A stretch of 64,000 nucleotides of DNA from Bordetella parapertussis (GTDB lineage: Bacteria; Pseudomonadota; Gammaproteobacteria; Burkholderiales; Burkholderiaceae_B), in NCBI GenBank assembly GCA_945895265.1, contig CAMDEF010000013.1, positions 1 to 64,000 of the forward strand. Reading direction: 5' to 3'. Positions 7,004 to 15,917 of this stretch are shown piece by piece. Made by a program: the position numbers and the translations under genes. Under the pieces are notes generated by a model. The model saw only the letters and a program-made list of their open reading frames with translations. It was not told where the DNA came from and searched no databases. The number at the start of each line of letters is the position of its first letter. Position 1 is the stretch's first letter.

Positions 7004-7982
7004 TCCTATCCTTCAGATTGACGACTTGCGTGTCGTTTTCGGCTCTGGACGTGCAGAGCAAGTCGCCGTCGATGGTGTGAGCCTGACGCTTGCAGCAGGT
7101 GAGGTGTTAGGGGTTGTCGGCGAATCAGGTTGCGGTAAGAGCTTAACGGCCTTGTCGATATTAGGCCTTGTCCCCAAGCCGACAGGCCGAATTCAAGGCG
7201 GGCATATTCTGTTTAATGGTAAAGATCTCGCGCAAGCCAACGAGGTCGAAATGAATCGCATTCGGGGCAAAGAGATTGCGATGATTTTTCAAGAACCGAT
7301 GACGGCGCTGAACCCAGTGTTTAAAGTGGGTGAACAAATCGCTGAAACGATCAGAGTGCATGAGGGTGTGAGCCGTGAAGTCGCGCGTCGGCGTGCGCTT
7401 GAATTACTTGAGCGAGTCGGCATGAGCAATCCAAAGCAACGGATCGATCAATATCCGCATGAGCTTTCGGGCGGGATGCGTCAGCGCGTCATGATTGCGA
7501 TTGCCTTGGCCTGTCGTCCCAAAATTTTAATTGCAGATGAGCCAACGACTGCCTTAGATGTCACGATACAGGCACAAATTCTTGCATTGTTAAAAGAGCT
7601 ACAGCAAGAGTTTGGTATGGCGATGATGTTGATTACGCACGATCTAGGAGTTGTCGCGCAAGTGGCGGATCGGGTCGCTGTCATGTACGCCGGGCGCATT
7701 GTTGAAGAAGGAACAACCATTGAAGTATTCGAGCAGCCTGCGCACCCCTACACGCGCTCTTTGCTGACAAGCATCCCTTCGCTTGATCAAGAATACACGC
7801 GCTTGCAGACCATTCAGGGTATGGTGCCCAGCTTGGCGAATCTGCCTTCGGGTTGTCGTTTTCATCCTCGTTGTCCTGATGCTCGGGCTCAGTGCGCGCA
7901 GTACACGCCGCGCGACATGATGATCGGGCCTTCGCATCGCGCTGCCTGTCTGGCTTTGAACGGTTATCGAGACAATGACTAA
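6996..7982 (+). CDS. peptide-type ABC transporter ATPase (DppD/OppD family)
   Basis: A 328-residue cytoplasmic ATPase with Walker A GESGCGKS, signature LSGGMRQRV, Walker [13 protein letters not shown] and the H-loop LITHDLGVV. The C-terminal oligopeptide-transporter extension ends in the cysteine motif [14 protein letters not shown], which in OppD/DppD relatives can hold an iron-sulfur cluster. The reading frame is best opened by the TTG at 6996, since the first conserved residues ([13 protein letters not shown]) follow at once and no in-frame ATG precedes them. It overlaps both neighbours by 8 bases. Confidence 0.92.
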   Translation: MADPILQIDDLRVVFGSGRAEQVAVDGVSLTLAAGEVLGVVGESGCGKSLTALSILGLVPKPTGRIQGGHILFNGKDLAQANEVEMNRIRGKEIAMIFQEPMTALNPVFKVGEQIAETIRVHEGVSREVARRRALELLERVGMSNPKQRIDQYPHELSGGMRQRVMIAIALACRPKILIADEPTTALDVTIQAQILALLKELQQEFGMAMMLITHDLGVVAQVADRVAVMYAGRIVEEGTTIEVFEQPAHPYTRSLLTSIPSLDQEYTRLQTIQGMVPSLANLPSGCRFHPRCPDARAQCAQYTPRDMMIGPSHRAACLALNGYRDND

Positions 7983-8985
7983 GCCCTTATTGAGTGTTAG
8001 AGGTCTGGTGAAGCACTTTGCCTCGCGAGCTGCGGGGGTATTTAATCGTACCGTCACGCACGTACGCGCAGTCGATGGTGTCGATTTTGATATTCAACAG
8101 GGCGAAACCTTTGGTTTAGTCGGCGAAAGCGGATGCGGTAAAACGACGACGGGTCGTTTGGTCTTGCGCATGATTGAACCCACCGCGGGTAGTATCAAGT
8201 TTAACGAGCAAGAGTTGTTGTCCTTGTCTGCTGAAGAGATGCGGTTGAAGCGTCAGCAGATGCAAATCATTTTTCAAGATCCCTACGGCTCACTGGATCC
8301 ACGCATGACGGTGAGCCAAATCGTAGAAGAGCCCCTACAAATACATCATATCGGGGATCGAACGACACGCAGCAAGCGCGTGGCCGAACTTCTGGATATG
8401 GTTGGCTTGCGTAAAGAGTACTCGCAACGCTATCCACATGAATTTTCTGGAGGACAACGACAGCGCATTGGGATTGCGCGGGCGTTGGCTTTGAATCCGC
8501 GTTTTATTGTGGCCGACGAACCCGTATCAGCGCTTGATGTGTCGATCCAGGCGCAGATCGTGAATTTGATGATGGACCTGCAAAAAGACCTGGGTTTAAC
8601 CTATCTGTTTATTGCGCATGATCTCGGGGTGGTTAAGCACATGGCCGATCGAGTCGCTGTCATGTATTTGGGGCGGATCGTTGAGGTTGCCAGTAAAGCT
8701 TCGTTATATCGCTCTCCTCAACATCCGTATTCACAAGCGTTACTGGCAGCGGTACCTTTAGCGCGTCCCTCGCAGCGGCAAACCTTGACGCTACTAAAGG
8801 GCGAGATCCCGAGCCCAAGCCAGCCTCCTTCGGGCTGTCATTTTCACACTCGGTGCCCGCAAGCTCAGTCGCGTTGCTCGCAAGAGGTACCCAAGTTACT
8901 AGAGATTCTTCCTGGTCATCAGGCCGCGTGTCATTTGTTAACGCCCCTCGCGCCGGCATCGATAAGCGCGGTGCAAAAAACTTGA
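7975..8985 (+). CDS. peptide-type ABC transporter ATPase (DppF/OppF family)
   Basis: The second ATPase of the importer, 336 residues. Walker A is GESGCGKTT, the signature is FSGGQRQRI, Walker B is [12 protein letters not shown], and the H-loop is FIAHDLGVV. The C-terminal extension has the paired cysteine motif [14 protein letters not shown]. It dimerises with the DppD-type subunit to drive transport. The ATG at 7975 overlaps the preceding stop. It is followed by 78 bases with a threefold repeat before the first deacylase gene, so expression of the downstream genes may be separately tuned. Confidence 0.92.
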   Translation: MTKPLLSVRGLVKHFASRAAGVFNRTVTHVRAVDGVDFDIQQGETFGLVGESGCGKTTTGRLVLRMIEPTAGSIKFNEQELLSLSAEEMRLKRQQMQIIFQDPYGSLDPRMTVSQIVEEPLQIHHIGDRTTRSKRVAELLDMVGLRKEYSQRYPHEFSGGQRQRIGIARALALNPRFIVADEPVSALDVSIQAQIVNLMMDLQKDLGLTYLFIAHDLGVVKHMADRVAVMYLGRIVEVASKASLYRSPQHPYSQALLAAVPLARPSQRQTLTLLKGEIPSPSQPPSGCHFHTRCPQAQSRCSQEVPKLLEILPGHQAACHLLTPLAPASISAVQKT

Positions 8986-8990
8986 TTGGC

Positions 8991-9038
8991 TGTAGATGAC
9001 TGAATGAAATGTAGATGACCAGATGAACCGTAGATGAC
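8991..9038. repeat. three direct repeats of a 10-mer, 19-bp period
   Basis: TGTAGATGAC at 8991-9000 and 9010-9019 and CGTAGATGAC at 9029-9038 are separated by 9-nt spacers (TGAATGAAA, CAGATGAAC). The array fills the gap between the second ATPase gene and the first deacylase gene. Its regular phasing suggests a protein- or RNA-binding array inside the operon. It is too short and too few for a CRISPR. Confidence 0.6.
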
Positions 9039-9063
9039 TTAAACCATTGTAATGAGAGGCCGT

Positions 9064-10077
9064 ATGTCAAAAGCTGTTAGCAGAATTAGTTCAGAAATCG
9101 ACTTTAACCTAGAAGGTAAGCAGGTTGGTTTTTTGCGTTTGCCGCACTCGGTTCACCGCTCGGCTTATGGCTGGATTCCGATCCCAGTGGCTTGTATCAA
9201 AAACGGTGAAGGTCCAACTGTCTTGCTGATGGCGGGTAATCATGGTGATGAGTATGAAGGGCAGATTGGGCATGGCGTCTTGCTAAGAACGTTAGAGGCG
9301 CAAGATATCCAGGGGCGAATCATCTTTTTAACCTCGGCGAATTTCCCGGCAGCAATGGCAGGGATGCGGACGTCTCCAATTGATGAGGGCAACTTGAATC
9401 GTTCGTTTCCGGGCGATGTGAACGGCGGCACAACGGCCCAGATTGCTTGGTACATCGAACACGTGCTGTTGCCTCAGTGCGATTATGTGTTTGATCTTCA
9501 CTCTGGTGGTAGTTCTCTGATGTACTTGCCCAGTGCGCTGTGCCGGCGCCAAAGTGATCCAACAAAAATGGCTCAGGCAATTGAAATACTCAAGCTCATG
9601 GGTGCGCCTGCAGCCTATGTTGCAGATTCACCGCAGGGCGATGATCGCACTTTGACGGCTGCGGCTGGCCGTCAAGGTGTTGTGCACTTTGGGAGTGAGT
9701 TAGGCGGAGGAGGGACCCTGACACCGGCGGCACTGCGCGTCGCAATTGATGGCGTACGCAGAGCGCTCAAACATTTGGGTATTTTAAAGTCGTCGGTGCA
9801 AGTTGAGCCTGCGGCGCCGACACAATTGCTTCAAGTACGTGGCTCGGATTACTTTGTGTACGCGCCTGATTCGGGGTTATTTGAACCCTTGGTTGAGTTG
9901 GGCGACGTTGTCAAAGCGGGTCAAGCTGCCGGTCGAATTCATTTCCTTGACACGCCGTGGCGCGAACCCAGCGTTGCCTACTTTAAACACGATGGCGTTG
10001 CGCTATGCAAACGGATGATGTGTCGCACTGAGCGTGGCGATTGTTTATTTCATTTGGGCACCCCTTTCGAATACTAG
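9064..10077 (+). CDS. AstE/AspA-family zinc deacylase, DoeB-like (copy 1)
   Basis: A 337-residue M14-like metallohydrolase of the succinylglutamate desuccinylase/aspartoacylase family. The zinc ligands are H60 and E63 in MAGNHGDEYEG and H146 in DLHSGG; R113 in NLNRSFPGD binds the substrate carboxylate. The closest named relatives by motif are DoeB-type N-acetyl-diaminobutyrate deacylases. A C-terminal beta domain with YFVYAPDSGLFEP and GDVVKAGQ follows. The ATG at 9064 is chosen over one at 9052 because GAGAGG lies 4 bases upstream. It sits inside a peptide-type ABC operon, so it likely deacylates the imported compound. Confidence 0.85.
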   Translation: MSKAVSRISSEIDFNLEGKQVGFLRLPHSVHRSAYGWIPIPVACIKNGEGPTVLLMAGNHGDEYEGQIGHGVLLRTLEAQDIQGRIIFLTSANFPAAMAGMRTSPIDEGNLNRSFPGDVNGGTTAQIAWYIEHVLLPQCDYVFDLHSGGSSLMYLPSALCRRQSDPTKMAQAIEILKLMGAPAAYVADSPQGDDRTLTAAAGRQGVVHFGSELGGGGTLTPAALRVAIDGVRRALKHLGILKSSVQVEPAAPTQLLQVRGSDYFVYAPDSGLFEPLVELGDVVKAGQAAGRIHFLDTPWREPSVAYFKHDGVALCKRMMCRTERGDCLFHLGTPFEY

Positions 10078-10097
10078 AATCTTTACAAGGATGCATG

Positions 10098-11102
10098 ATG
10101 AGTCAAAGCATGATTTGGACGCGTGTGGATTACGAGAAAGACGGCAAGCAAAATGGCTGGCTTCAGTTGCCGCACTCGGTGACGCGCTCGGCGTACGGAA
10201 ACGTTTCGATCCCCTTAACAGTGATTAAAAATGGCAAAGGGCCAACAGCCTTTTTGATGGCTGGCAATCACGGCGATGAGTATGAAGGTCAGGTGGCCTT
10301 ATGCAAACTCATTCAATCGCTCGAACCCCATGATATTCAAGGTAGAGTCATCATCATCCCTGCGATCAATCTTCCGGCTGCGATGGCCGGTGTTCGCGTG
10401 TCGCCGATTGATCAGGGAAACCTCAATCGTTCGTTTCCAGGTGACCCAAATGGTACGGCTACCTATGCGATTGCGCATTACATTGATACGGTGTTGTATC
10501 CGATGGCTGATATCCATCACGACCTGCATTCAGGCGGCTCGTCGTTGCAATATTTGCCCTTTGCCTCGATGCGTCAAAGCCAGGATGCGGCCTTGAATGC
10601 CCGCGCAACCAGTGCGCTGAAGGCGTTTGGGGCACCCATTGGTTTGATCTGGGCCTATAGTCCTGACTCAAGATTGTCGTCAGTCGCAGCGGTCAATCGT
10701 AATCTGGTCGCCTTGGGGGGTGAGTTTGGCGGCGGTGGTTCCGTCACGTCATCGGGAGTCCGGATCGTTGAGCAAGGCTTAAAAAACTTGTTAGCTCACG
10801 CGGGTATCCTAGAGGCGTCGCGCGCGGTAGGCCCTTATGCAGGGCCCTCGCGCTTGATGGAAATCAAGAGTCGCGACTATTATGTTTATGCGCCCGAGGC
10901 GGGCTTGTTTGAGCCGGCGGTCGAACTTGGCGATATGGTGCGGCGCGGTGATGTCTGTGGCAAGGTGTATTTTGTCGATAATCCTGGGCGCGCGCCCGAG
11001 CCATGTTATTTTGAAGGTGACGGCATGGTGATTTGTAAGCGGCATTTTGGCCGTGTTGAGCGGGGTGATTGTGTTGTGCATCTGGCAACAGACGTTGCTT
11101 AG
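10098..11102 (+). CDS. AstE/AspA-family zinc deacylase, DoeB-like (copy 2)
   Basis: A 334-residue paralogue of the preceding gene, sharing LPHSV.RSAYG near the start, MAGNHGDEYEGQ (zinc ligands H and E), NLNRSFPGDPN, the DLHSGGSSLQYLP zinc histidine, and the C-terminal YYVYAPEAGLFEPAVELGD. It begins 20 bases after copy 1. AAGG at 10087-10090 favours the ATG at 10098 over 10095. The two copies may form a heteromer or act on different acyl chains. Both keep all visible catalytic residues, so neither is a dead copy. Confidence 0.85.
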   Translation: MSQSMIWTRVDYEKDGKQNGWLQLPHSVTRSAYGNVSIPLTVIKNGKGPTAFLMAGNHGDEYEGQVALCKLIQSLEPHDIQGRVIIIPAINLPAAMAGVRVSPIDQGNLNRSFPGDPNGTATYAIAHYIDTVLYPMADIHHDLHSGGSSLQYLPFASMRQSQDAALNARATSALKAFGAPIGLIWAYSPDSRLSSVAAVNRNLVALGGEFGGGGSVTSSGVRIVEQGLKNLLAHAGILEASRAVGPYAGPSRLMEIKSRDYYVYAPEAGLFEPAVELGDMVRRGDVCGKVYFVDNPGRAPEPCYFEGDGMVICKRHFGRVERGDCVVHLATDVA

Positions 11103-11155
11103 GTAACCAGACGCTTTGGTGCAGATCAAGCGTTGTTTGTTTAAAAGGTAAATAT

Positions 11156-12754
11156 ATGCCGAAACAATATTCTCAAAACAAGCCACACAAGCAGGGTTTT
11201 GTCTGGTTGGGTACAGTGGCCCGTCACTCGTTATTGACGCTCGGATTTTGTCTGGGCTTAGCGGTGGCGCCTGTTGCCTCGCACGCTCAAACAGTCAAAC
11301 CTCTTCTGGTCTTTGGTCAAGAGGCACCGCCACCCACACTCGACCCGTACTTTACAACGGCGATCTCGACGCGCAACGTGGCGATGCATATATTTGAGCA
11401 ATTAGTGACGCGTGGCGAAACGAATGCCGTGATCCCCGAATTAGCAGAAAGCTGGACGGTCAGCCCTGATGGGTTGACGTATACCTTCAAGCTTCGCAGT
11501 GGTGTTAAGTTTCACAACGGCAAGGTGATGACCTCGGCTGATGTCAAAGCGTCTTTTGAACGCTACAAGCGTATGGCCTTGGCCAAAGTGACGTTAGCGT
11601 CGGTGACAGAAATCAATGCACCCGATGCGACAACGCTTGAACTGAAGTTAAGCCAACGGCAGCCAGTATTTTTAGATGAACTGTCGGCTTTCGTGACGCC
11701 GATCGTCATTATTCCAGCTGAGCAGGCTGGAAAAGACGGTGGCAAACTCGACCTTATTGGTACTGGTCCGATGCAGTTTGTTGAGTGGGTCCCTGATAGT
11801 CACATTAGACTGAAACGCTTTGTTGATTATCAGCCTGACGCGCGGTACAAAGGGACAGATGGTTTCGGCGGAAACAAAAAAGTTTGGTTCGACACCGTTG
11901 ACTTTAAGTTTGTTAAAGAGCCGGGTACCAGAGTGGCGGGGCTTGAGTCTGGCCAGTTGCAGATCATCGAAGATTTACCCGCAGAATCGGCCAAGCGTCT
12001 CGGCAATAACAAAAATATTGTCATCTACGACTTGAAAAACTTTTGGTTGCACGGTGCATGGGTGAATCATCATCGAGCACCGACAAATGATGTGCGCATT
12101 CGCAGGGCTGTGCAGATGGCGTTAGATATGGATGAAATCATGGAGATTTCAACCGATGGCGCCTATGCACTTCAACCGGGACTGCAGTACCCTGGTAATC
12201 CTTATTACGTTAAGAATGGCGAGCAGTACTACAACGTCAAGAATCCCAAAAAGGCAGCTGCTTTACTGAAAGAGGCTGGCTATAAGGGCGAAGAGTTTGT
12301 CATCATCACAAACTCAAGTTATCAAAGTATGTACAAGGCAGCGCAAATCGTCAGTGAGCAACTCAAGGGTATCGGCATGAAGGTACGAGTCGATGTCTTT
12401 GACTGGGCCACTGCGATGAATCAGCGGCGCAATAAAGAGGGTTGGAATCTCTGGTTTACGGGCCAGGGTTCGGGGCCATCGGTTGGGCCGTTTTCTGCCT
12501 TGAAGGATGTTGTGTCGCCGCAAAACAATCAATTTGTAGCAGACCCGGTTCTGGACAAGCTGTTTGCCGAGTTAGTGTTGGGCGAAACATTTGATGCACG
12601 TAAAGAAACGTTTGGAAAATTTCAAGAGCGGGTCTATGAGCAAGTCTTATTTTTAAAGTTCGGAGACTTGATGCGTAAGCAAGCTTCGCGTTCAAACGTT
12701 AAAGGTTTCATGCCCTATCGGATCCCAAGACTTTGGAACGTATGGATTGAGTAA
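11156..12754 (+). CDS. peptide-type ABC transporter substrate-binding protein (SBP_bac_5)
   Basis: A 532-residue periplasmic binding protein of the DppA/OppA cluster. It has a long signal peptide (twin of hydrophobic stretches 24-40, cleavage after SHA, about residue 44). PELAESWTVSPDGLTYTFKL and GVKFHNGKVMTSADVKASF are family hallmarks. The start at 11156 is preceded by AAAGG 7 bases upstream; an upstream TTG at 11069 would lie inside the deacylase gene and is not used. It is the last gene of the operon and presumably delivers the ligand to the permeases at 5179-7003. Confidence 0.92.
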   Translation: MPKQYSQNKPHKQGFVWLGTVARHSLLTLGFCLGLAVAPVASHAQTVKPLLVFGQEAPPPTLDPYFTTAISTRNVAMHIFEQLVTRGETNAVIPELAESWTVSPDGLTYTFKLRSGVKFHNGKVMTSADVKASFERYKRMALAKVTLASVTEINAPDATTLELKLSQRQPVFLDELSAFVTPIVIIPAEQAGKDGGKLDLIGTGPMQFVEWVPDSHIRLKRFVDYQPDARYKGTDGFGGNKKVWFDTVDFKFVKEPGTRVAGLESGQLQIIEDLPAESAKRLGNNKNIVIYDLKNFWLHGAWVNHHRAPTNDVRIRRAVQMALDMDEIMEISTDGAYALQPGLQYPGNPYYVKNGEQYYNVKNPKKAAALLKEAGYKGEEFVIITNSSYQSMYKAAQIVSEQLKGIGMKVRVDVFDWATAMNQRRNKEGWNLWFTGQGSGPSVGPFSALKDVVSPQNNQFVADPVLDKLFAELVLGETFDARKETFGKFQERVYEQVLFLKFGDLMRKQASRSNVKGFMPYRIPRLWNVWIE

Positions 12755-12797
12755 GTATTTGATGAAAAATTCTTGCATTGTTCGTGAAGCTAGCTGT

Positions 12798-13457
12798 TTA
12801 GTACCACTTCACAAACTCATCAAGTTCCATGCGGGTACTTTGATAAGCATTTAGTGGCGCGTCTAAATCTGGATAGCCCATCGACATCCCCACGATCAAT
12901 TTTTTGGTATTGGGGATGCCCAAGCAATCGCGAATGGCATCAGGGTAACCGGCTAGCGAAGCCTGTAGACAGCAGCCAAGCCCAGCGCCATGTGCCGACA
13001 AGGTGAGGCCTTGTAAAAAGATCCCCATATCCAAGGTCGACCAAGGCCCTAAGGTGCTGTCCATGAACAGGAACATCGCACAGGGTGCATCAAAGAACTG
13101 AAAGTTTTTCAGACGCAATTCGTTACGGCGTTCAGTGTCGCCACGCCCAACCCCCAACGCTTCAAAGCGACGTGTGCCGTGAATTTTTGAACGTTGTTCA
13201 AGCGCTTCAGGCCAGCTTGTTGGGGTGAGCACGTCGTAATTGGTCGGGGTATTTGAGCGAGCGAGTTCATACAGCACACCGCTCAGTTCGTCGCGCTTTG
13301 CGCCTGTGACGACCGCGACTTCCCAGGGTTGGGTGTTTGTGTATGAGGCGCTGCGACCAGCGGCCGCTAAAACGGTACGAATCAGCTCTTGTGGCACAGG
13401 CTTAGGTTGAAAGCCTCGAATGCTGCGGCGAGTCTGAAGGCCTTGTAGCAGTTCCAT
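12798..13457 (-). CDS. nitroreductase family FMN oxidoreductase
   Basis: A 219-residue flavoprotein with the family N-terminus MELLQGLQTRRSIRGFQPKP, the FMN contact region SASYTNTQPWEVAVVTG and the C-terminal segment KKLIVGMSMGYPD. Such enzymes reduce nitro groups, quinones or other acceptors with NAD(P)H. The start at 13457 is supported by an ideal AGAAGGAG ribosome binding site. It begins only 37 bases after the stop of the iron-ABC ATPase gene on the same strand and may be cotranscribed with it, which raises the possibility of a ferric reductase-type role (inference). Confidence 0.85.
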   Translation of the reverse strand: MELLQGLQTRRSIRGFQPKPVPQELIRTVLAAAGRSASYTNTQPWEVAVVTGAKRDELSGVLYELARSNTPTNYDVLTPTSWPEALEQRSKIHGTRRFEALGVGRGDTERRNELRLKNFQFFDAPCAMFLFMDSTLGPWSTLDMGIFLQGLTLSAHGAGLGCCLQASLAGYPDAIRDCLGIPNTKKLIVGMSMGYPDLDAPLNAYQSTRMELDEFVKWY

Positions 13458-13494
13458 GTTGTGTCTCCTTCTAATGATGCAAAGAATGTTAGCA

Positions 13495-14142
13495 CTATCC
13501 CATACGCTCAATACGATCGCCCAAGGCCACCGCCTCAGAGTGGCTATGGGTCACCATCAGCGTGGTGACGCCCGTTTGCTTCAGGATGGTTCGTAGCTCG
13601 ACGATTAAGCGTTCACGAGTGTCTGCATCGAGATTGGAAAATGGCTCGTCGAGCAGCAGGATATCGGGTTTAGGTGCCAAGGCGCGTGCGAGTGCGGCTC
13701 GCTGTTGCTGTCCGCCCGAAAGTTCGTGTGGAAAGCGCTTTGCGTATGGCTCAAGATCGACCAACTTAAGCAACGCTTGCACTTGTTGTTCACGCGCTTG
13801 AGTCGACAACTTTTTTAATCCAAAACCAATGTTCTGCGCAACATTCAGATGCGGAAACAAGGCGTAATCTTGAAACATAAAGCCTACCCGGCGATGTTCT
13901 GGCGCGACAGTGTGGGTGGCTGACGAGAGTAAGGTGTCTTTGAGATAAATAGCCCCCGCATCAATAGTTTCAAAGCCGGCAATCGCCCGCAGCAAGCTGC
14001 TTTTTCCGCAACCAGAGGGGCCCAGTATGCAAACAGTCTCACCTGCTTGAAGCGTTAAGCTGTAACGCTTGAGTACTGAGACGTTTGCATCGTTTGAGGC
14101 AAAGCTTAAACTGATCTCGTCAATTTTTAAAATGGTATTCAC
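13495..14142 (-). CDS. ferric iron ABC transporter ATPase, short form (FbpC-like)
   Basis: A 215-residue ATPase with Walker A GPSGCGKSS (41-49), signature LSGGQQQRAALARALAP, Walker B ILLLDEPFSNLD and H-loop VTHSHSEAVALGDR. The protein ends at GDRIERMG, just after the H-loop. The usual remaining strand and the C-terminal TOBE/regulatory domain of FbpC (about 350 residues) are absent. The start is taken as the GTG at 14142, because longer openings would overlap the permease gene. No strong ribosome binding site is seen. ATP hydrolysis residues are intact, so it may still work as a minimal ATPase similar in size to ThiQ. Confidence 0.8.
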   Translation of the reverse strand: MNTILKIDEISLSFASNDANVSVLKRYSLTLQAGETVCILGPSGCGKSSLLRAIAGFETIDAGAIYLKDTLLSSATHTVAPEHRRVGFMFQDYALFPHLNVAQNIGFGLKKLSTQAREQQVQALLKLVDLEPYAKRFPHELSGGQQQRAALARALAPKPDILLLDEPFSNLDADTRERLIVELRTILKQTGVTTLMVTHSHSEAVALGDRIERMG

Positions 14143-14216
14143 GACGCGTGTCCGTAAAGTGCAGCATGTGGAATCCAGACCATGTGGGTGACAAATAGAT
14201 TTAAGAGCATATAGCT

Positions 14217-15905
14217 TTAATTTTTTAGCTGAGATTTCTTTAACGTGGATTGCGTGCGTGTTAACAGAATCACGGGCAAGACACTGACTAAAACAATAAT
14301 CAACGCGGCGATTGCACCTTCTTCGTAGGTGCCGCGCGCGGCTTCGCCATACAGCCAAGTCGCGAGCGTTTCAATATTCAGCGGGCGTAGCAACAACGTG
14401 ATCGGAAGCTCTTTCATGGTCTCAACAAAGACCATCAGCGCTGCAGCAAACAGCGCAGGCCGCAAAAGCGGAAGGTCTACGCGAAGCAGTACCCCAAGAG
14501 GGGATTGGCCAAGCGAGCGTGCCAACTGATCAAGTGCAATGGGAATGCGCGCAAAACCTGCTTCGATTGATCCAGAGGCAACTGCCAACAGACGCAAGGT
14601 ACAGGCCAGCACTAAGCCAGCCATGGTGCCAAGCAGCCACAAGCCGGGCGAACCGAGCGATAGCCCTAGGCGAGTTTGATTGATCCCGCTGTCTAACAGC
14701 GCAAAGGGCATCAGCAACCCGATGGCGAGCACCGTACCGGGCAGGGCATAGCCAATGGTGGCTGTGCGCGCCAGGCGTTGGCCAAGCGTGGTACCGCGGC
14801 GCGAGCCCCAACTACGTGCCGCCCACGCCAGTATCAGCCCACTTAAGACGGTACAGATTGTCACCGCTAGCGAGATGAGTACGGTGTGCAGCGCTGCCTG
14901 TTGAAGAACGGCGGACATCGCGCCGGTTTGACTCAAGCGCAAAAAAGCTTGCCAGCCTAAATGCACGACAGGAATCACAAAGCCCGCCAAGACCGGAAGC
15001 AAACAGAACAAACTGGCCGCTAGGCCAGGCCAACGGCGCAGTGGCCTCGGTTGCATCGGGCGCGATTGATCGGTGTTGATGAAGCGCTGCCGTCGTCGCG
15101 CATAGCGCTCAACGGCGATCAAGCCCAGCACCAAGATCAACATCGTCAAGGCAATGTGGGCAGCACCCGCCAAATCCGAACGTGTGAGCCACGTGGTGTA
15201 GATCGCAACGGTGAGTGTTTGCAGGCCTAAAAACTCTGAGGCACCGACATCGTTGAGCGTTTCGAGTAGGGCCAGAGTCGTGCCGACAACAATGGCTGGG
15301 CGCGCCATCGGTAAGGCGACCCGAAAAAATAGACTAAAGGGGCCGTGTCCTAACCCCCGCGCCGCTTCGATCAAGTTAGCTGGCTGCGTTAAAAACATGT
15401 GACGTGCGCTGAGGTACACGTAGGGGTACAGCACACTGCCTAATATGAGAATCGCCCCGAGCATTGAACGTGTGTCTGGCAGCCGAAACTCTCGCGGCGA
15501 GCTGTAGCCGAGCACTGTACGGATCAAGCTTTGGAGCGGCCCGATTGGGTGCAGTAGGTCTAGATAAGAGTAAGCCACGACGTAGGTGGGAACAGCGAGC
15601 GGTAACAGCAGCGCCCAGACCAAGATCTTACGACCAGGAAACTGGAAGGCGGTGACAAGCCAAGCCGCGCCTGTGCCGAGCATCACCACAACAACCCCCA
15701 CGCCTAGCAACAACACTAGCGTTGTGAGCGCTGCGTCGGGTATGACGTAGCGTGATAAGTGTGCCCATTGAGTATTGTTTGCACTGACGGCAGACACGAG
15801 CAAAGACGCTATGGGTGCAAGCACACAGACTGCTATCAAACAGGCGAGCGCGGCAGGCCAAAAGCCGGTCGCGAGCCAACTGTTGCGAGAGGGTGTCAGG
15901 GTCAT
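14217..15905 (-). CDS. ferric iron ABC transporter permease, fused two-domain (FbpB-like)
   Basis: A 562-residue inner-membrane permease in which two six-helix permease units are fused, as in FbpB/SfuB and ThiP. Each half has an ATPase-docking loop: IEAARGLGHGPFSLFFRVALP in the first half and DQLARSLGQSPLGVLLRVDLP in the second. It lies 12 bases after the binding-protein gene and upstream of the ATPase gene, so the order is binding protein, permease, ATPase. Length and topology match the family. Confidence 0.9.
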   Translation of the reverse strand: MTLTPSRNSWLATGFWPAALACLIAVCVLAPIASLLVSAVSANNTQWAHLSRYVIPDAALTTLVLLLGVGVVVVMLGTGAAWLVTAFQFPGRKILVWALLLPLAVPTYVVAYSYLDLLHPIGPLQSLIRTVLGYSSPREFRLPDTRSMLGAILILGSVLYPYVYLSARHMFLTQPANLIEAARGLGHGPFSLFFRVALPMARPAIVVGTTLALLETLNDVGASEFLGLQTLTVAIYTTWLTRSDLAGAAHIALTMLILVLGLIAVERYARRRQRFINTDQSRPMQPRPLRRWPGLAASLFCLLPVLAGFVIPVVHLGWQAFLRLSQTGAMSAVLQQAALHTVLISLAVTICTVLSGLILAWAARSWGSRRGTTLGQRLARTATIGYALPGTVLAIGLLMPFALLDSGINQTRLGLSLGSPGLWLLGTMAGLVLACTLRLLAVASGSIEAGFARIPIALDQLARSLGQSPLGVLLRVDLPLLRPALFAAALMVFVETMKELPITLLLRPLNIETLATWLYGEAARGTYEEGAIAALIIVLVSVLPVILLTRTQSTLKKSQLKN

Positions 15906-15917
15906 CGCAGCGTCTAG

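Noticed and set aside
8991..9038. Possible CRISPR array
   Set aside because: Repeats are only 10 bp with 9-bp spacers, three copies, and no cas genes are present.
11069..11155. Upstream TTG start for the ABC substrate-binding protein
   Set aside because: It overlaps the end of the deacylase gene and adds a cysteine-rich stretch before a normal signal peptide; the ATG at 11156 has a good ribosome binding site.
14143..14358. Longer N-terminal extension of the short iron ATPase
   Set aside because: It would overlap the permease gene by over 140 bases and resembles no ABC N-terminus; the GTG at 14142 is placed exactly before the conserved start.
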